A stretch of DNA of 64,000 bases, taken from contig NZ_OY729424.1 in NCBI RefSeq assembly GCF_963422335.1, positions 992,001 to 1,056,000 of the forward strand, read 5' to 3'. The translations under genes were made by a program, and so were the position numbers. The notes beneath the pieces were generated by a model, which saw only the letters and a program-made list of their open reading frames with translations, did no database searches and was not told where the DNA came from. Shown here piece after piece: positions 1 through 7,980 of this stretch. The DNA comes from an uncultured Roseateles sp. (GTDB taxonomy: Bacteria > Pseudomonadota > Gammaproteobacteria > Burkholderiales > Burkholderiaceae_C). Within the stretch, counting starts at the first letter, position 1, and every line of letters begins with the position of its first letter.

Positions 1-424
1 TGTAGCCGCCCAGGCGGCCCAGCTGGGCCTGGTTGACGCACACCAGCCCGCTCAGGCGGTCATGCTGGTGGGCCTTGTAGCCGACGTGCAGGGTGGCCAC
101 GGTGGCGATGTGCGCCGGCGCGCCGGCCAGCGCCTTGCAGGCCGGGCTCAGGTGAGCATGGCAGACATCGACCGAGAGCTCGCCCATCAGTTGGCGCAGG
201 CGCAGCCCGCGCAGCAGCGGCCAGCGCAGGCCGTGAAAGCGCACCGCGTCGCCCAGCGACCGGGCCATCGGGGTGCCCGGCAGGCCGGCGACATGAACCT
301 CGTGGCCCTGTGCGGCCTGCTGCCGGGCCAGATCGACACAGTAACGCTCGGAGCCGGCCATGCGCGGCGAGAAGAGCACGTGGAGGATGCGCCAGGCGGG
401 CCTGGCGGTGGAAGCATTCAGCAT
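1..424 (-). CDS. Glycosyltransferase, N-terminal part (runs off the window)
   Basis: This is the 5' end of a minus-strand gene starting at ATG 424 and still open at base 1, so only about 141 residues are visible. Near residue 13 comes a hydrophobic strand (RILHVLFSP) followed by MAGSERYCVDLARQQAAQGHEVHVAG. That is the usual start of GT-B glycosyltransferases of the GT1/GT4 type, where a Gly-rich turn and helix precede the acceptor-site strand. A later stretch, ATVATLHVGYKAHQHD, fits the acceptor domain. Known members move sugars from nucleotide-sugars to lipid or polysaccharide acceptors in envelope synthesis. The donor-binding domain lies outside the window, so substrate and subfamily are unknown. 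It is divergent from the response regulator at 600. Confidence 0.72.
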   Translation of the reverse strand, partial: MLNASTARPAWRILHVLFSPRMAGSERYCVDLARQQAAQGHEVHVAGLPGTPMARSLGDAVRFHGLRWPLLRGLRLRQLMGELSVDVCHAHLSPACKALAGAPAHIATVATLHVGYKAHQHDRLSGLVCVNQAQLGRLGGY

Positions 425-599
425 GGCATACGGGCTTGGCAGCCCCAGAGTCGGTGCACGGCCGCCGCAACGGCCCGAGAGGCGGGCAGGCCTGGACCTG
501 TCACGCTTGCAGTCTTTATCGCCCGATCTGCCTGACCGGAAGCTGACTTCGGCCGGGCCACCCCCCGAGTGGGGGTCCAAATGCGTTACCGTCACGGCC

Positions 600-1265
600 A
601 TGCGAATTCTTCTGGTCGAGGACGACCCCACCTTGCGGACCATCATGGCCCGCAGCCTCAGCGATGCCGGCCACCATGTGGACACCGCCGTCGATCTGGA
701 ACAGGCGCGCTGGCTGTGGCGCCTGCAGGCCTTCGATGCCGTGCTGCTGGACCTCAGCCTGCCCGATGGCAATGGCTTGACGGCCCTGCAGGAAGCCCGT
801 GCCCGCGGCGACCGCACGCCGGTGCTGGTGCTGACTGCGCGCAACCGCACCGACGAACGCATCCTCGGCCTCGACGCCGGTGCCGACGACTATCTGGGCA
901 AGCCCTTCGAGCTGGCTGAGGTCGAGGCGCGGCTGCGTGCGCTGGTGCGCCGCCGCCTCGACCTCGATGATCAGGTGCACGTCGGCAGCCTGCGCCTGGA
1001 TCGGCGCACGCGCCGCATCTTTCTCGGCGAAGCCGAGCTGGAACTGCCGGCGCGCGAGTTCAATGTGCTGTGGGAGCTGCTGACGCCGCCGGGCCGGGTG
1101 GTCAGCAAACGCACGCTGTCGGACAAGCTGTCCGACCTCGACGAGGTGCTGGGCACCAATGCGCTGGAGGCTTTTGTCTCGCGCCTGCGCAAGAAGCTGC
1201 AGGGCAGCGGCGCAGCCATACGCACGCTGCGCGGTCTGGGCTACCTGCTGGAGCCGGAGGCGTGA
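600..1265 (+). CDS. Two-component response regulator, OmpR/PhoB family
   Basis: The protein is 221 residues, the usual size for this family. Residues 1-115 form a receiver domain with the acidic pocket E7-D8-D9, phospho-acceptor D51, T79 and K101. Residues 125-221 form an OmpR-type winged helix with the normal ending (RTLRGLGYLLE). The frame is open further upstream to 360, but ATG 600 begins exactly at the receiver strand MRILLVEDD, so it was chosen. The stop overlaps the start of the histidine kinase, so the two are a coupled pair. Sequence style is like QseB/TctD regulators. The signal and regulon cannot be read from the DNA. Confidence 0.93.
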   Translation: MRILLVEDDPTLRTIMARSLSDAGHHVDTAVDLEQARWLWRLQAFDAVLLDLSLPDGNGLTALQEARARGDRTPVLVLTARNRTDERILGLDAGADDYLGKPFELAEVEARLRALVRRRLDLDDQVHVGSLRLDRRTRRIFLGEAELELPAREFNVLWELLTPPGRVVSKRTLSDKLSDLDEVLGTNALEAFVSRLRKKLQGSGAAIRTLRGLGYLLEPEA

Positions 1266-2689
1266 CCGGCGTGCTGGCGGCGGCCGAGGTCAAACCCTCG
1301 CTGCGCGCGCGGCTGCTGCGCCACCTGATGCCGGCCCTGCTGCTGAGCTGGGTGCTGGCCACCGCGATCTCGCTGTACACGGCCGCCTACTTCACGCAAA
1401 GCGCCTACGACCGCTCGATGCTGGATGACGCCCTGCTGCTGGCCGTGCACCTGCGCGCGCGCAACGGCAGCCTGGTGCTGGAGGCCAGCGCCGAGGATGT
1501 GCAATCCATCCTCTACGACCCGACCGAGAAGATCTACTTCGCCGTGCTGTCGGGCGATGGCCGCGTGGTCGCGGGCACACGAGGCCTGGCGCCGCCGGCC
1601 GGCCTGGGCGACGCCGAGGTGCAGTACATCGATCTGCGCATGGGCCGCACGCCCTTGAAGGCGGTGGTGCTGACGCGCGAGGAGCCGCTGCCCTTTCGCA
1701 TCGTCGTGGCGGCGACCACGGGCAGCCGCGACACCCTGCTGAACCGTCTGGCCGTCGTGTCCATCCTGCCCCAGGCCCTGCTGCTGCTGGCACTGTCGCT
1801 GTGGCTGCGCCGCGTCATCCGGCACGAGCTGCAGCCGCTCAGCCGCCTGCAGCAATCGGTGGAGATGCGCGACTCTGCCGATCTATCGCCCTTGCCCCAC
1901 GACCTGACCACGGCGGCGACCAGCTCCGACGTGCAGTCGCTGTCGGCGGCGATCGACGGCCTGCTGCGCCGCGTCGATCAGGGCATGGCGGCGCAGCGCG
2001 AATTTGCCGGCAATGTGGCGCACGAACTGCGCACCCCGCTGGCCGGCGTGCGTGCCGCGGCGGAATACGGCCTGGCGCAAAGCGCGCCGCCGCAGTGGCG
2101 CGAGCAGCTGCAGGCGGTGCTGAAGAGCGAGCAGCGGGCCAGTCATCTGGTCGAGCAGCTGCTCGCCCTGGCCCTGGCCAGCGAAGCCGCGCTGACGCTG
2201 GAGCGGCTGAAGCTCAACGACTGCGTGCGCGAGCTGGTGCTGGCCTGGCTGCCGCGGGCCGATCAGCTGGGCATCGAGCTGATTGCCTCCGGTCTCGACG
2301 AAGATGTGTTCGTGCGCGCCGACCGGGCCCTGATCGAGGGGCTGCTTGGCAATCTGCTTGACAACGCCTTCCGCTACGGCCGCAGCGCCGACGCCGATGG
2401 CAGCGACTGCGTCAGCGTCGTGCTGGGCCATGTGGCGGGCGAGGTCTGGCTGTCGGTGGTCGACCAGGGGCCCGGCATTCCTCCCGATCAGCGCGGCCTG
2501 CTGCGCGACCGCTGGCAGCAGGGCGAGGCCGGAGCCAAGGTCGGTGTCGGCGCCGGGCTGGGTCTGTCGATCTGCGAGCGCTTTGCCCTGCTGATGCGTG
2601 CGCAGCTGGTGCTCGACGTCGGCTTCGGCGGCCGCGGTCTGCGCGCCAGTGTGGTGTTCGAAGGCCTGGTGCCCCCCGGCAGCACTTGA
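1262..2689 (+). CDS. Sensor histidine kinase, TctE/QseC-like
   Basis: This is the inner-membrane partner of the preceding regulator. A first membrane segment (about residues 23-46) is followed by a periplasmic 2CSK_N-like sensor region and a second membrane helix near 160-180. The dimerisation/phospho-acceptor helix has the motif HELRTPL with H254. The ATPase domain has an N box (LLGNLLDNAF), G1 (DQGPGIPP) and G2 (GAGLGLSI). The start is uncertain. GTG 1262 overlaps the regulator stop, but GTG 1271 lies ten bases after the GGAGG at 1256-1260 and may be the true start. Total length is about 475 residues, normal for the family. Confidence 0.9.
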   Translation: MTGVLAAAEVKPSLRARLLRHLMPALLLSWVLATAISLYTAAYFTQSAYDRSMLDDALLLAVHLRARNGSLVLEASAEDVQSILYDPTEKIYFAVLSGDGRVVAGTRGLAPPAGLGDAEVQYIDLRMGRTPLKAVVLTREEPLPFRIVVAATTGSRDTLLNRLAVVSILPQALLLLALSLWLRRVIRHELQPLSRLQQSVEMRDSADLSPLPHDLTTAATSSDVQSLSAAIDGLLRRVDQGMAAQREFAGNVAHELRTPLAGVRAAAEYGLAQSAPPQWREQLQAVLKSEQRASHLVEQLLALALASEAALTLERLKLNDCVRELVLAWLPRADQLGIELIASGLDEDVFVRADRALIEGLLGNLLDNAFRYGRSADADGSDCVSVVLGHVAGEVWLSVVDQGPGIPPDQRGLLRDRWQQGEAGAKVGVGAGLGLSICERFALLMRAQLVLDVGFGGRGLRASVVFEGLVPPGST

Positions 2690-2755
2690 GACCGGCCGGT
2701 CAGGCCACTTTTTCCACCGCTGGCGCGGCGTTTTTGACAGCCGGTCCGATCGGCC

Positions 2756-2770
2756 TGGCACCGCCGCTGC
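2756..2770 (+). promoter_or_regulatory. Possible sigma-54 (-24/-12) promoter
   Basis: The sequence TGGCAC, five bases, then CTGC matches the -24/-12 pattern with GG and GC ten bases apart. It lies 41 bp before the start of the subtilisin-like protease. In GC-rich DNA such a match can arise by chance, and no enhancer site was identified. Confidence 0.3.
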
Positions 2771-2810
2771 GGCTTGGCTATCGTGCGGCCCTGTTGATGG
2801 AGACCGACCG

Positions 2811-4664
2811 ATGAACCAGACCCTGCAGATGATTCCGCTGGCCGCCGCCGCCGCGCTGGCCCTGGCACAAGCCCCGACAGCCGCGCAGCCGGCCGACAGC
2901 GCCCCGCCCGCCAGCGGCGCGCGCCAGCCCATCACCCGCGCCGACCAGCTGCCGCGGCGCAGCTTCACGCTGACGATGCTGCCCAGTGCCTACCTGCAGG
3001 CGCCGCTGGATGCGATGCGCCCGCTGGGTGCCCAGCTGCAGGCGCAGCTGTTGGCCGATCTGCAGGCCTACGACATCCAGGACCCGGCCACCCTGCGCGA
3101 GATGTATGGCGCCCTGGCCACGCTGGCCCAGCTGAGCGGCGACTGGGCGGCCGTGCCCGGCTGGACGGCCAAGGCCCGCGCGCTGCAGGAGAAGGCCTCC
3201 GGCCGGCAGACCAGCGGTGTGCTGACCGACTTGCTGTCGCAGCAGCGCCTGGAGCAGCGCGACGCCGCCTGGCTGACGGCCGAGGTTGCGCGCCGCTATG
3301 GCGCGATGAACTGGGACGAGGTGCAGGCCACGGTGAAGAGCAATCGCGGTGGCATCGAGACCTTCAACCCCGAGTTGCTGATCGGTGGCTTCAAGGCCCA
3401 GCTCGATGCGGTGGCCCGCAATGGCCAGATGGCCGTGCCCGATGGCGTGGCCGTGGCCATCATCGGTGCACGCCTGCAGATCGAGCTGTTGGGCCCGCAC
3501 AAGGCGGCCATCGTGCAGGGCCTGCAGCAGGTGCTCGATGCCAACACCCAGGCCGCCGCCAAGGCCGATATCTGGACGCCGCGTACCTTTGCCATCGCCC
3601 CCGACGCCAAGGCCGTGCCGGTGCTGATCGGTATCTGGGATTCAGGCGTCGACCTGAGCCTGTTCAAGACCGGTGCGGCCCGCGGCCTGGCCTTCGATGA
3701 CGATGCCCAGCCCGCCAAGCCGCTGCTGCGCCCGCTGGGCGAGGCCGAGCCCCGCTGGCCTCAGCTGCGCACGATGATCAAGGGTGCGATGGACCAGCGC
3801 GCTGCGCTGGACACGCCCGATGCGCGCCAGTTCCGCGCCACCCTGGGCCGACTGAAGGCCGACGAGGCCAAGGGCTTCGGCGAGGACATGGCGCTGACCG
3901 GCCTGTATGTGCATGGCACCCATGTGGCCGGTATCGCCGTCGAGGGCAATCCCTTCGCCCAGGTCTATGCCGGCACCATGCTGTGGAGCCACAAGACCGA
4001 ACCGGCCAGGCCCGGCGAGGAGCGCTCGCGCCGCACCGCCGCGGCCTACCGCTCGATGGTGCAGGGCTTCAGGAGCGCCGGCGTGCGCGTCGTCAACATG
4101 AGCTGGCGTTACGGCCCCAGCGCCTACGAAGGCATGCTGGCCTATCACAACCTGGGCGGCACGCCGGAGGCGCGCAAGCTGGAGGCTCAGCGCCTGTTCA
4201 GGATCGAGCGCGACGCGCTGCAGGGCGCCATCGCCGCCGCCCCCGAGATCCTGTTCGTGGCCGGCGCCGGCAATGAGGACAACAGCGCCGACTTCGAGGA
4301 ATACATACCGGCCGGTCTGGAACTGCCGAACCTGATCACGGCCGGCGCCGTCGATCAGTCCGGCAGCGAGACCAGCTTCTCGACCTTTGGCAAGACCGTC
4401 GTCGTGCATGCCAACGGCTTCGAGGTCGAGAGCCCGGTGCCCGGTGGCGTGCGCATGAAACTCAGCGGCACCAGCATGGCCAGCCCTCAGGTGGCCAACC
4501 TGGCCGCCAAGCTGATCGCACTGAAGCCCGAATTGAAGCCGACCGAGGTCAAGGCGCTGATACTGCAAGGTGCCGAGCGCCTGCCCGGGGCCGACGGCAA
4601 GCCCGGCCGCGTCAACCTGATCAACCCGCGCAGGAGCGCCGAGCTGGCGGGCATCCAGCTGTAG
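2811..4664 (+). CDS. Subtilisin-like serine protease (S8 family)
   Basis: The protein is 617 residues with an Ala-rich hydrophobic N-terminus (about residues 7-26) that resembles a signal peptide, so export to the periplasm or outside is likely. The catalytic triad is complete: D277 (GIWDSGVD), H371 (HGTHVAG) and S555 (SGTSMASPQ). An oxyanion Asn is seen in VAGAGNED. About 250 residues between the leader and the first catalytic motif have no recognised domain and may be a pro-region or a separate helical domain. A long insert separates the Asp and His motifs. ATG 2811 was chosen over upstream open frame because it gives the leader and has a GGAG nearby. Substrate unknown. Confidence 0.88.
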   Translation: MNQTLQMIPLAAAAALALAQAPTAAQPADSAPPASGARQPITRADQLPRRSFTLTMLPSAYLQAPLDAMRPLGAQLQAQLLADLQAYDIQDPATLREMYGALATLAQLSGDWAAVPGWTAKARALQEKASGRQTSGVLTDLLSQQRLEQRDAAWLTAEVARRYGAMNWDEVQATVKSNRGGIETFNPELLIGGFKAQLDAVARNGQMAVPDGVAVAIIGARLQIELLGPHKAAIVQGLQQVLDANTQAAAKADIWTPRTFAIAPDAKAVPVLIGIWDSGVDLSLFKTGAARGLAFDDDAQPAKPLLRPLGEAEPRWPQLRTMIKGAMDQRAALDTPDARQFRATLGRLKADEAKGFGEDMALTGLYVHGTHVAGIAVEGNPFAQVYAGTMLWSHKTEPARPGEERSRRTAAAYRSMVQGFRSAGVRVVNMSWRYGPSAYEGMLAYHNLGGTPEARKLEAQRLFRIERDALQGAIAAAPEILFVAGAGNEDNSADFEEYIPAGLELPNLITAGAVDQSGSETSFSTFGKTVVVHANGFEVESPVPGGVRMKLSGTSMASPQVANLAAKLIALKPELKPTEVKALILQGAERLPGADGKPGRVNLINPRRSAELAGIQL

Positions 4665-4668
4665 ATGC

Positions 4669-5415
4669 TCAGGCCGCGGCGCAGTCGAAGGCGGCGCGGG
4701 CGTGCAGGGCGGTGGTGTTGACGTACAGCACGCCGCCGACCTCGAACAGCCCGGCATCGGCGAAGGCCGGGAAGGCCAGTGGCAGCTCGGTGCAGGCCAG
4801 GGCCACCACCGGGCGCTCGCCCGGCTCGCCGGCGAAGTTGCGCCGCACCAGATCGTGCAACTGGGCAGAGGCGCCCTCATCCCGACCGGCCTGCAGGTCC
4901 TCGATCAGGCGATGCACCAGGGCCCGATCCGCCGTGTCGTTGGGCACCTGGCTTTGGATGCCGTGGCGCTGCAGCACGGCGGGGAAAGCCGGCAGGCTCA
5001 TCGTCGGCTCGGTGCCCAGTATCAGCAACCGGCTTACGCCCTCGCGGCTGCAGGCCTGGGCCACCACCTCGAACAGGCTCAGCACCGGCATCTGCAGCCC
5101 GCGGGTGATCGCCTCGTAGCGGTTGTGCGGGGTGTTGCTGGCAATCACCGCGAAGTCCGCGCCGCTGGCCTGCAGCCGCTGCAGCGCGGCCTGGAAGTAG
5201 GCATCGAAGCGCGCCCAGGAGGCCTCGTCGCCGGCCACGCCGCGGCGTGATTGCGACTGACGGATATTGACCGACTCGATGCAGAACTCGGGCATGTCGG
5301 CCGGGCCGGTGCCGCCCAGGGCGGCAAAGCGCGCCTGGCTGAGCTGGCAGATGCTGCGGTAGTACTCGACAGTGGACTGCCAGGCGATGCCGCCCACGAT
5401 GCCTATCTTCTTCAT
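4669..5415 (-). CDS. Aspartate/glutamate racemase family protein
   Basis: The 248-residue protein begins MKKIGIVGGIAWQST, the standard opening of PLP-independent Asp/Glu racemases. These normally use two cysteines as acid/base catalysts. The second is present at C208 (ALACTELPL). At the first position, C-N-T-x-H in classical members, this protein has S93 (IASNTPH). Some relatives such as E. coli YgeA also lack the first Cys (Thr there) and act on one enantiomer preferentially. Activity and substrate are therefore open: it could be a one-sided racemase/epimerase. It is convergent with the protease, four bases apart. Confidence 0.82.
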   Translation of the reverse strand: MKKIGIVGGIAWQSTVEYYRSICQLSQARFAALGGTGPADMPEFCIESVNIRQSQSRRGVAGDEASWARFDAYFQAALQRLQASGADFAVIASNTPHNRYEAITRGLQMPVLSLFEVVAQACSREGVSRLLILGTEPTMSLPAFPAVLQRHGIQSQVPNDTADRALVHRLIEDLQAGRDEGASAQLHDLVRRNFAGEPGERPVVALACTELPLAFPAFADAGLFEVGGVLYVNTTALHARAAFDCAAA

Positions 5416-5459
5416 TCCTGTGGCTCCCGATCTGCCCGCCAGGCGCGGGCGGGGGAGTT

Positions 5460-5514
5460 TAGGGCCTGTGAATACTACGTCCGCATCAGACTGACGTAGT
5501 GTTAACAGGCCCTA
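5460..5514. repeat. 22-bp imperfect inverted repeat (stem-loop) at the kinase stop codon
   Basis: Arms at 5460-5481 and 5493-5514 pair over 22 bases with about three mismatches, around an 11-base loop. The arms start with TAGGGCCTGT and end with ACAGGCCCTA. The right arm contains the stop codon of the minus-strand hybrid kinase (5512-5514). It could act as a terminator for that gene, although there is no long T-run, or be a dispersed palindromic element. No second copy was seen in the window. Confidence 0.7.
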
Positions 5515-7845
5515 GGCCAGGCCCGGCACACGCCCCAGGTAGGCGCGCACCTCGTCGACGGCCTGGCCGTGCAGGCGGGCGAACTGTGCCACCAGGGCCG
5601 GCCAGGCCTCCCGCTGGCCGGCATCGACGGCCAGCTGAAGTTGCCGGGCCAGAGCCGCCAGGTCGTCGGCCCCGAGCGAGCCGGCGGTGGAGATGGCGTT
5701 GTGGGCCAGGCTGGCCAAGGCACGGTCGTCGCCGGCGTCCAGCGCCTGCTGCATCTTGTCGGCGTCGCTGCCATGCGTCTCGAGATAGACCCTCTGCAGC
5801 TGCTGGTACAGCGGCTCGCGGCCCATGCAGCGCAGCAGGCCCAGCTCGAACCGCACCAGCGGCGCGGCGGTGGGCTGCGGTGCGGCCGGTGCGGGCGTGC
5901 CGGCCGCAGGCATCCAGCGGGCCAGGGCGGCGAACAGCTGGTCGGGCTTGAAGGGCTTGGTGATGTAGTCGTTCATGCCCAGGGCCAGGCCGCGCTCGCG
6001 GTCGCGCGCCAGGGCATGGGCGCTCATCGCGATCACCGGCAGCTCGCTCAGGGCCGGGTCGCGGCGTATCGCCTGGGTCAGGGCGAAGCCGTCCATCACC
6101 GGCATCTGCAGATCGGTCAGCACGGCGTCGAAGTGCTGCCGCCGCAGCAGTTCCAGCGCCTCCTGGCCGTTGTTGGCCACGGTCACGCGCATGCCGGCCA
6201 CCATCACCAGCAGCTCGCTGGCGACCAGCTGGTTGAGCTCGTTGTCCTCGATCAGCAGCACCTGGCGACCCTGCAGCAGCGACGTGACCTCGGCCAGAGG
6301 CTGGGCCGAGGCCGCCTGCGCCGGGGCGGCCAGGCCCATCACCTCGGCCAGCGCGGCCTGCAGGCTGGGGCCCAGCACCGGTTTGTGCAGGCAGCCGTCC
6401 AGTCCCTGCTGACGGGCGCGCTGGGCCAGGGCCTCATCGCCGTAGGCCGTCACCAGCACGATCCTGGTGGCGGCCAGGGCGGGGCGCTCGCGTACCCGGC
6501 GGGCGGCCTCGAAGCCGTCGCAGCCGGGCATCTTCCAGTCCATCAGCACCACGTCAAAGGCCTTGCCGGCGGCTGCGGCCCGCTCCAGCTCGTCCAGCGC
6601 AGCAGCGGCCGAATCGACCACGGTGCAGCGCAGGCCCAGGCCGCCGAGCAGCTTGAGAAAGATCTCGCGCGCGTTGGCACTGTCGTCCACCGCCAGCACG
6701 CGCAGACTGCCCAGTGCCGGCAGCGCCGCAGGCTCGGCTGCGCCCACGCCATCGGGCGTCTGGAAGCGCGCCGAGAAGAAAAACTCGCTGCCCTTGCCGG
6801 GCTCGCTGCGCACACCGATCTCGCCCTCCATCAGGGCCACCAGCTGTTTGCTGATGGCCAGGCCCAGGCCGGTGCCACCGTATCGGCGCGTGATCGAGGC
6901 GTCGGCCTGGCTGAAGGGCTTGAACAGGCGCTGCTGCTGTGCCTCGTCAATGCCGATGCCGGTGTCGCGCACCGAGAAGCGCAGCGTGCAGCGGCCCGCT
7001 CCGGCGGCGATCTGCTTGATGGTGACGACGACGATTTCGCCCTGCTCGGTGAACTTGACCGCGTTGTTGCACAGATTGACCAGCACCTGGGCCAGGCGGT
7101 GAGGATCGCCGATCAGCCGCGGCGGCACGTCGGCGGCGGTGTTGAGCAGGAAGTCCAGGCCTTTTTGCTGAGCCTTCAGGCCGACCAGGGTGGTGACCCT
7201 GTCCAGCACCTCCTGCAGCACAAACTCCTGCAGGTCGAACTCCAGCCGCCCGGCCTCGATCTTGGAGAAATCGAGCACGTCGTCGATCAGGCTCAGCAGC
7301 GTCTCGGCGGCCATGCGCGTCTTCAGCAGATAGTCCTGCTGGCGGGGTGTCGGGGCGCTGCGCAGGGCCAGTTCGGTCATGCCGAAAATGGCGTTCATCG
7401 GCGTGCGGATCTCGTGGCTCATATTGGCCAGGAACTCGCTCTTGGCCTCGGTCGCCGCCTCGGCCTGGGCCACGGCCACCGACAGCTCGGCCGTGCGCTC
7501 GGCCACCAGGGACTCGAGGTCGTCGCGGTGACGGCGCAGCTCGGCATCGGCCAGCTGCAGCCGTTCGGTGCGGCGCGCCAGCTGATCGGCCATCTCGTTG
7601 AAAGCCTGCGACAGCTCGCTCAGCTCCTGCAGCCGGCTGCCCGGGACGCGCTGGCTCAGGTCGCCCCCGGCCAGCGCGGCCGAGGCGTGCGAGAGACGCC
7701 GCAGCGGTGCGGTGAGCTTGGAGGCCAGCAGGGCCGCCAGCAGCAGCGATCCCAGCAGGGCCGCGGCCGAGACCATCGCCGACTGGCTGTTGCCGGTGCG
7801 CACGCCTTCCAGGTAGTAGGCCGCCGGCATCACCGTCAGCAGCAC
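5512..7845 (-). CDS. Hybrid histidine kinase, C-terminal portion downstream of an in-frame TAG
   Basis: This part carries the signalling core. From the GTG at 7845 it has a membrane helix and HAMP (about residues 22-95) and HisKA with H144 (MSHEIRTPMNA). The ATPase domain follows (NLCNNAVKF, DTGIGI, GGTGLGLAI, about 250-360). Two receivers have D436 and D578, and an HPt-like domain has H715. In the HPt the usual H-x-x-K-G is H-N-A-I-S, so relay efficiency is uncertain. The same reading frame continues upstream without any shift through a TAG at 7981-7983 into the N-terminal part. Unless the stop is read through, this segment needs an internal start (GTG 7845 or ATG 7830) and would keep only one membrane helix. 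Confidence 0.8.
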   Translation of the reverse strand: MLLTVMPAAYYLEGVRTGNSQSAMVSAAALLGSLLLAALLASKLTAPLRRLSHASAALAGGDLSQRVPGSRLQELSELSQAFNEMADQLARRTERLQLADAELRRHRDDLESLVAERTAELSVAVAQAEAATEAKSEFLANMSHEIRTPMNAIFGMTELALRSAPTPRQQDYLLKTRMAAETLLSLIDDVLDFSKIEAGRLEFDLQEFVLQEVLDRVTTLVGLKAQQKGLDFLLNTAADVPPRLIGDPHRLAQVLVNLCNNAVKFTEQGEIVVVTIKQIAAGAGRCTLRFSVRDTGIGIDEAQQQRLFKPFSQADASITRRYGGTGLGLAISKQLVALMEGEIGVRSEPGKGSEFFFSARFQTPDGVGAAEPAALPALGSLRVLAVDDSANAREIFLKLLGGLGLRCTVVDSAAAALDELERAAAAGKAFDVVLMDWKMPGCDGFEAARRVRERPALAATRIVLVTAYGDEALAQRARQQGLDGCLHKPVLGPSLQAALAEVMGLAAPAQAASAQPLAEVTSLLQGRQVLLIEDNELNQLVASELLVMVAGMRVTVANNGQEALELLRRQHFDAVLTDLQMPVMDGFALTQAIRRDPALSELPVIAMSAHALARDRERGLALGMNDYITKPFKPDQLFAALARWMPAAGTPAPAAPQPTAAPLVRFELGLLRCMGREPLYQQLQRVYLETHGSDADKMQQALDAGDDRALASLAHNAISTAGSLGADDLAALARQLQLAVDAGQREAWPALVAQFARLHGQAVDEVRAYLGRVPGLA

Positions 7846-7980
7846 CCAGTCATGCTGGCCGACACGGTCCTGATAGGCGCTGGCCTGGGCCAGCCACGTC
7901 TCGCGCGACAGCGGCTTGGCGGTGACGACATCGAAGCGGAACTGCTGCTGACCGCTCAGGCGGCCGAGACCGCCGGTCTG

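Noticed and set aside
360..599. Upstream extension of the response regulator
   Set aside because: The extension overlaps the glycosyltransferase start and has no receiver-domain sequence; ATG 600 fits the family exactly.
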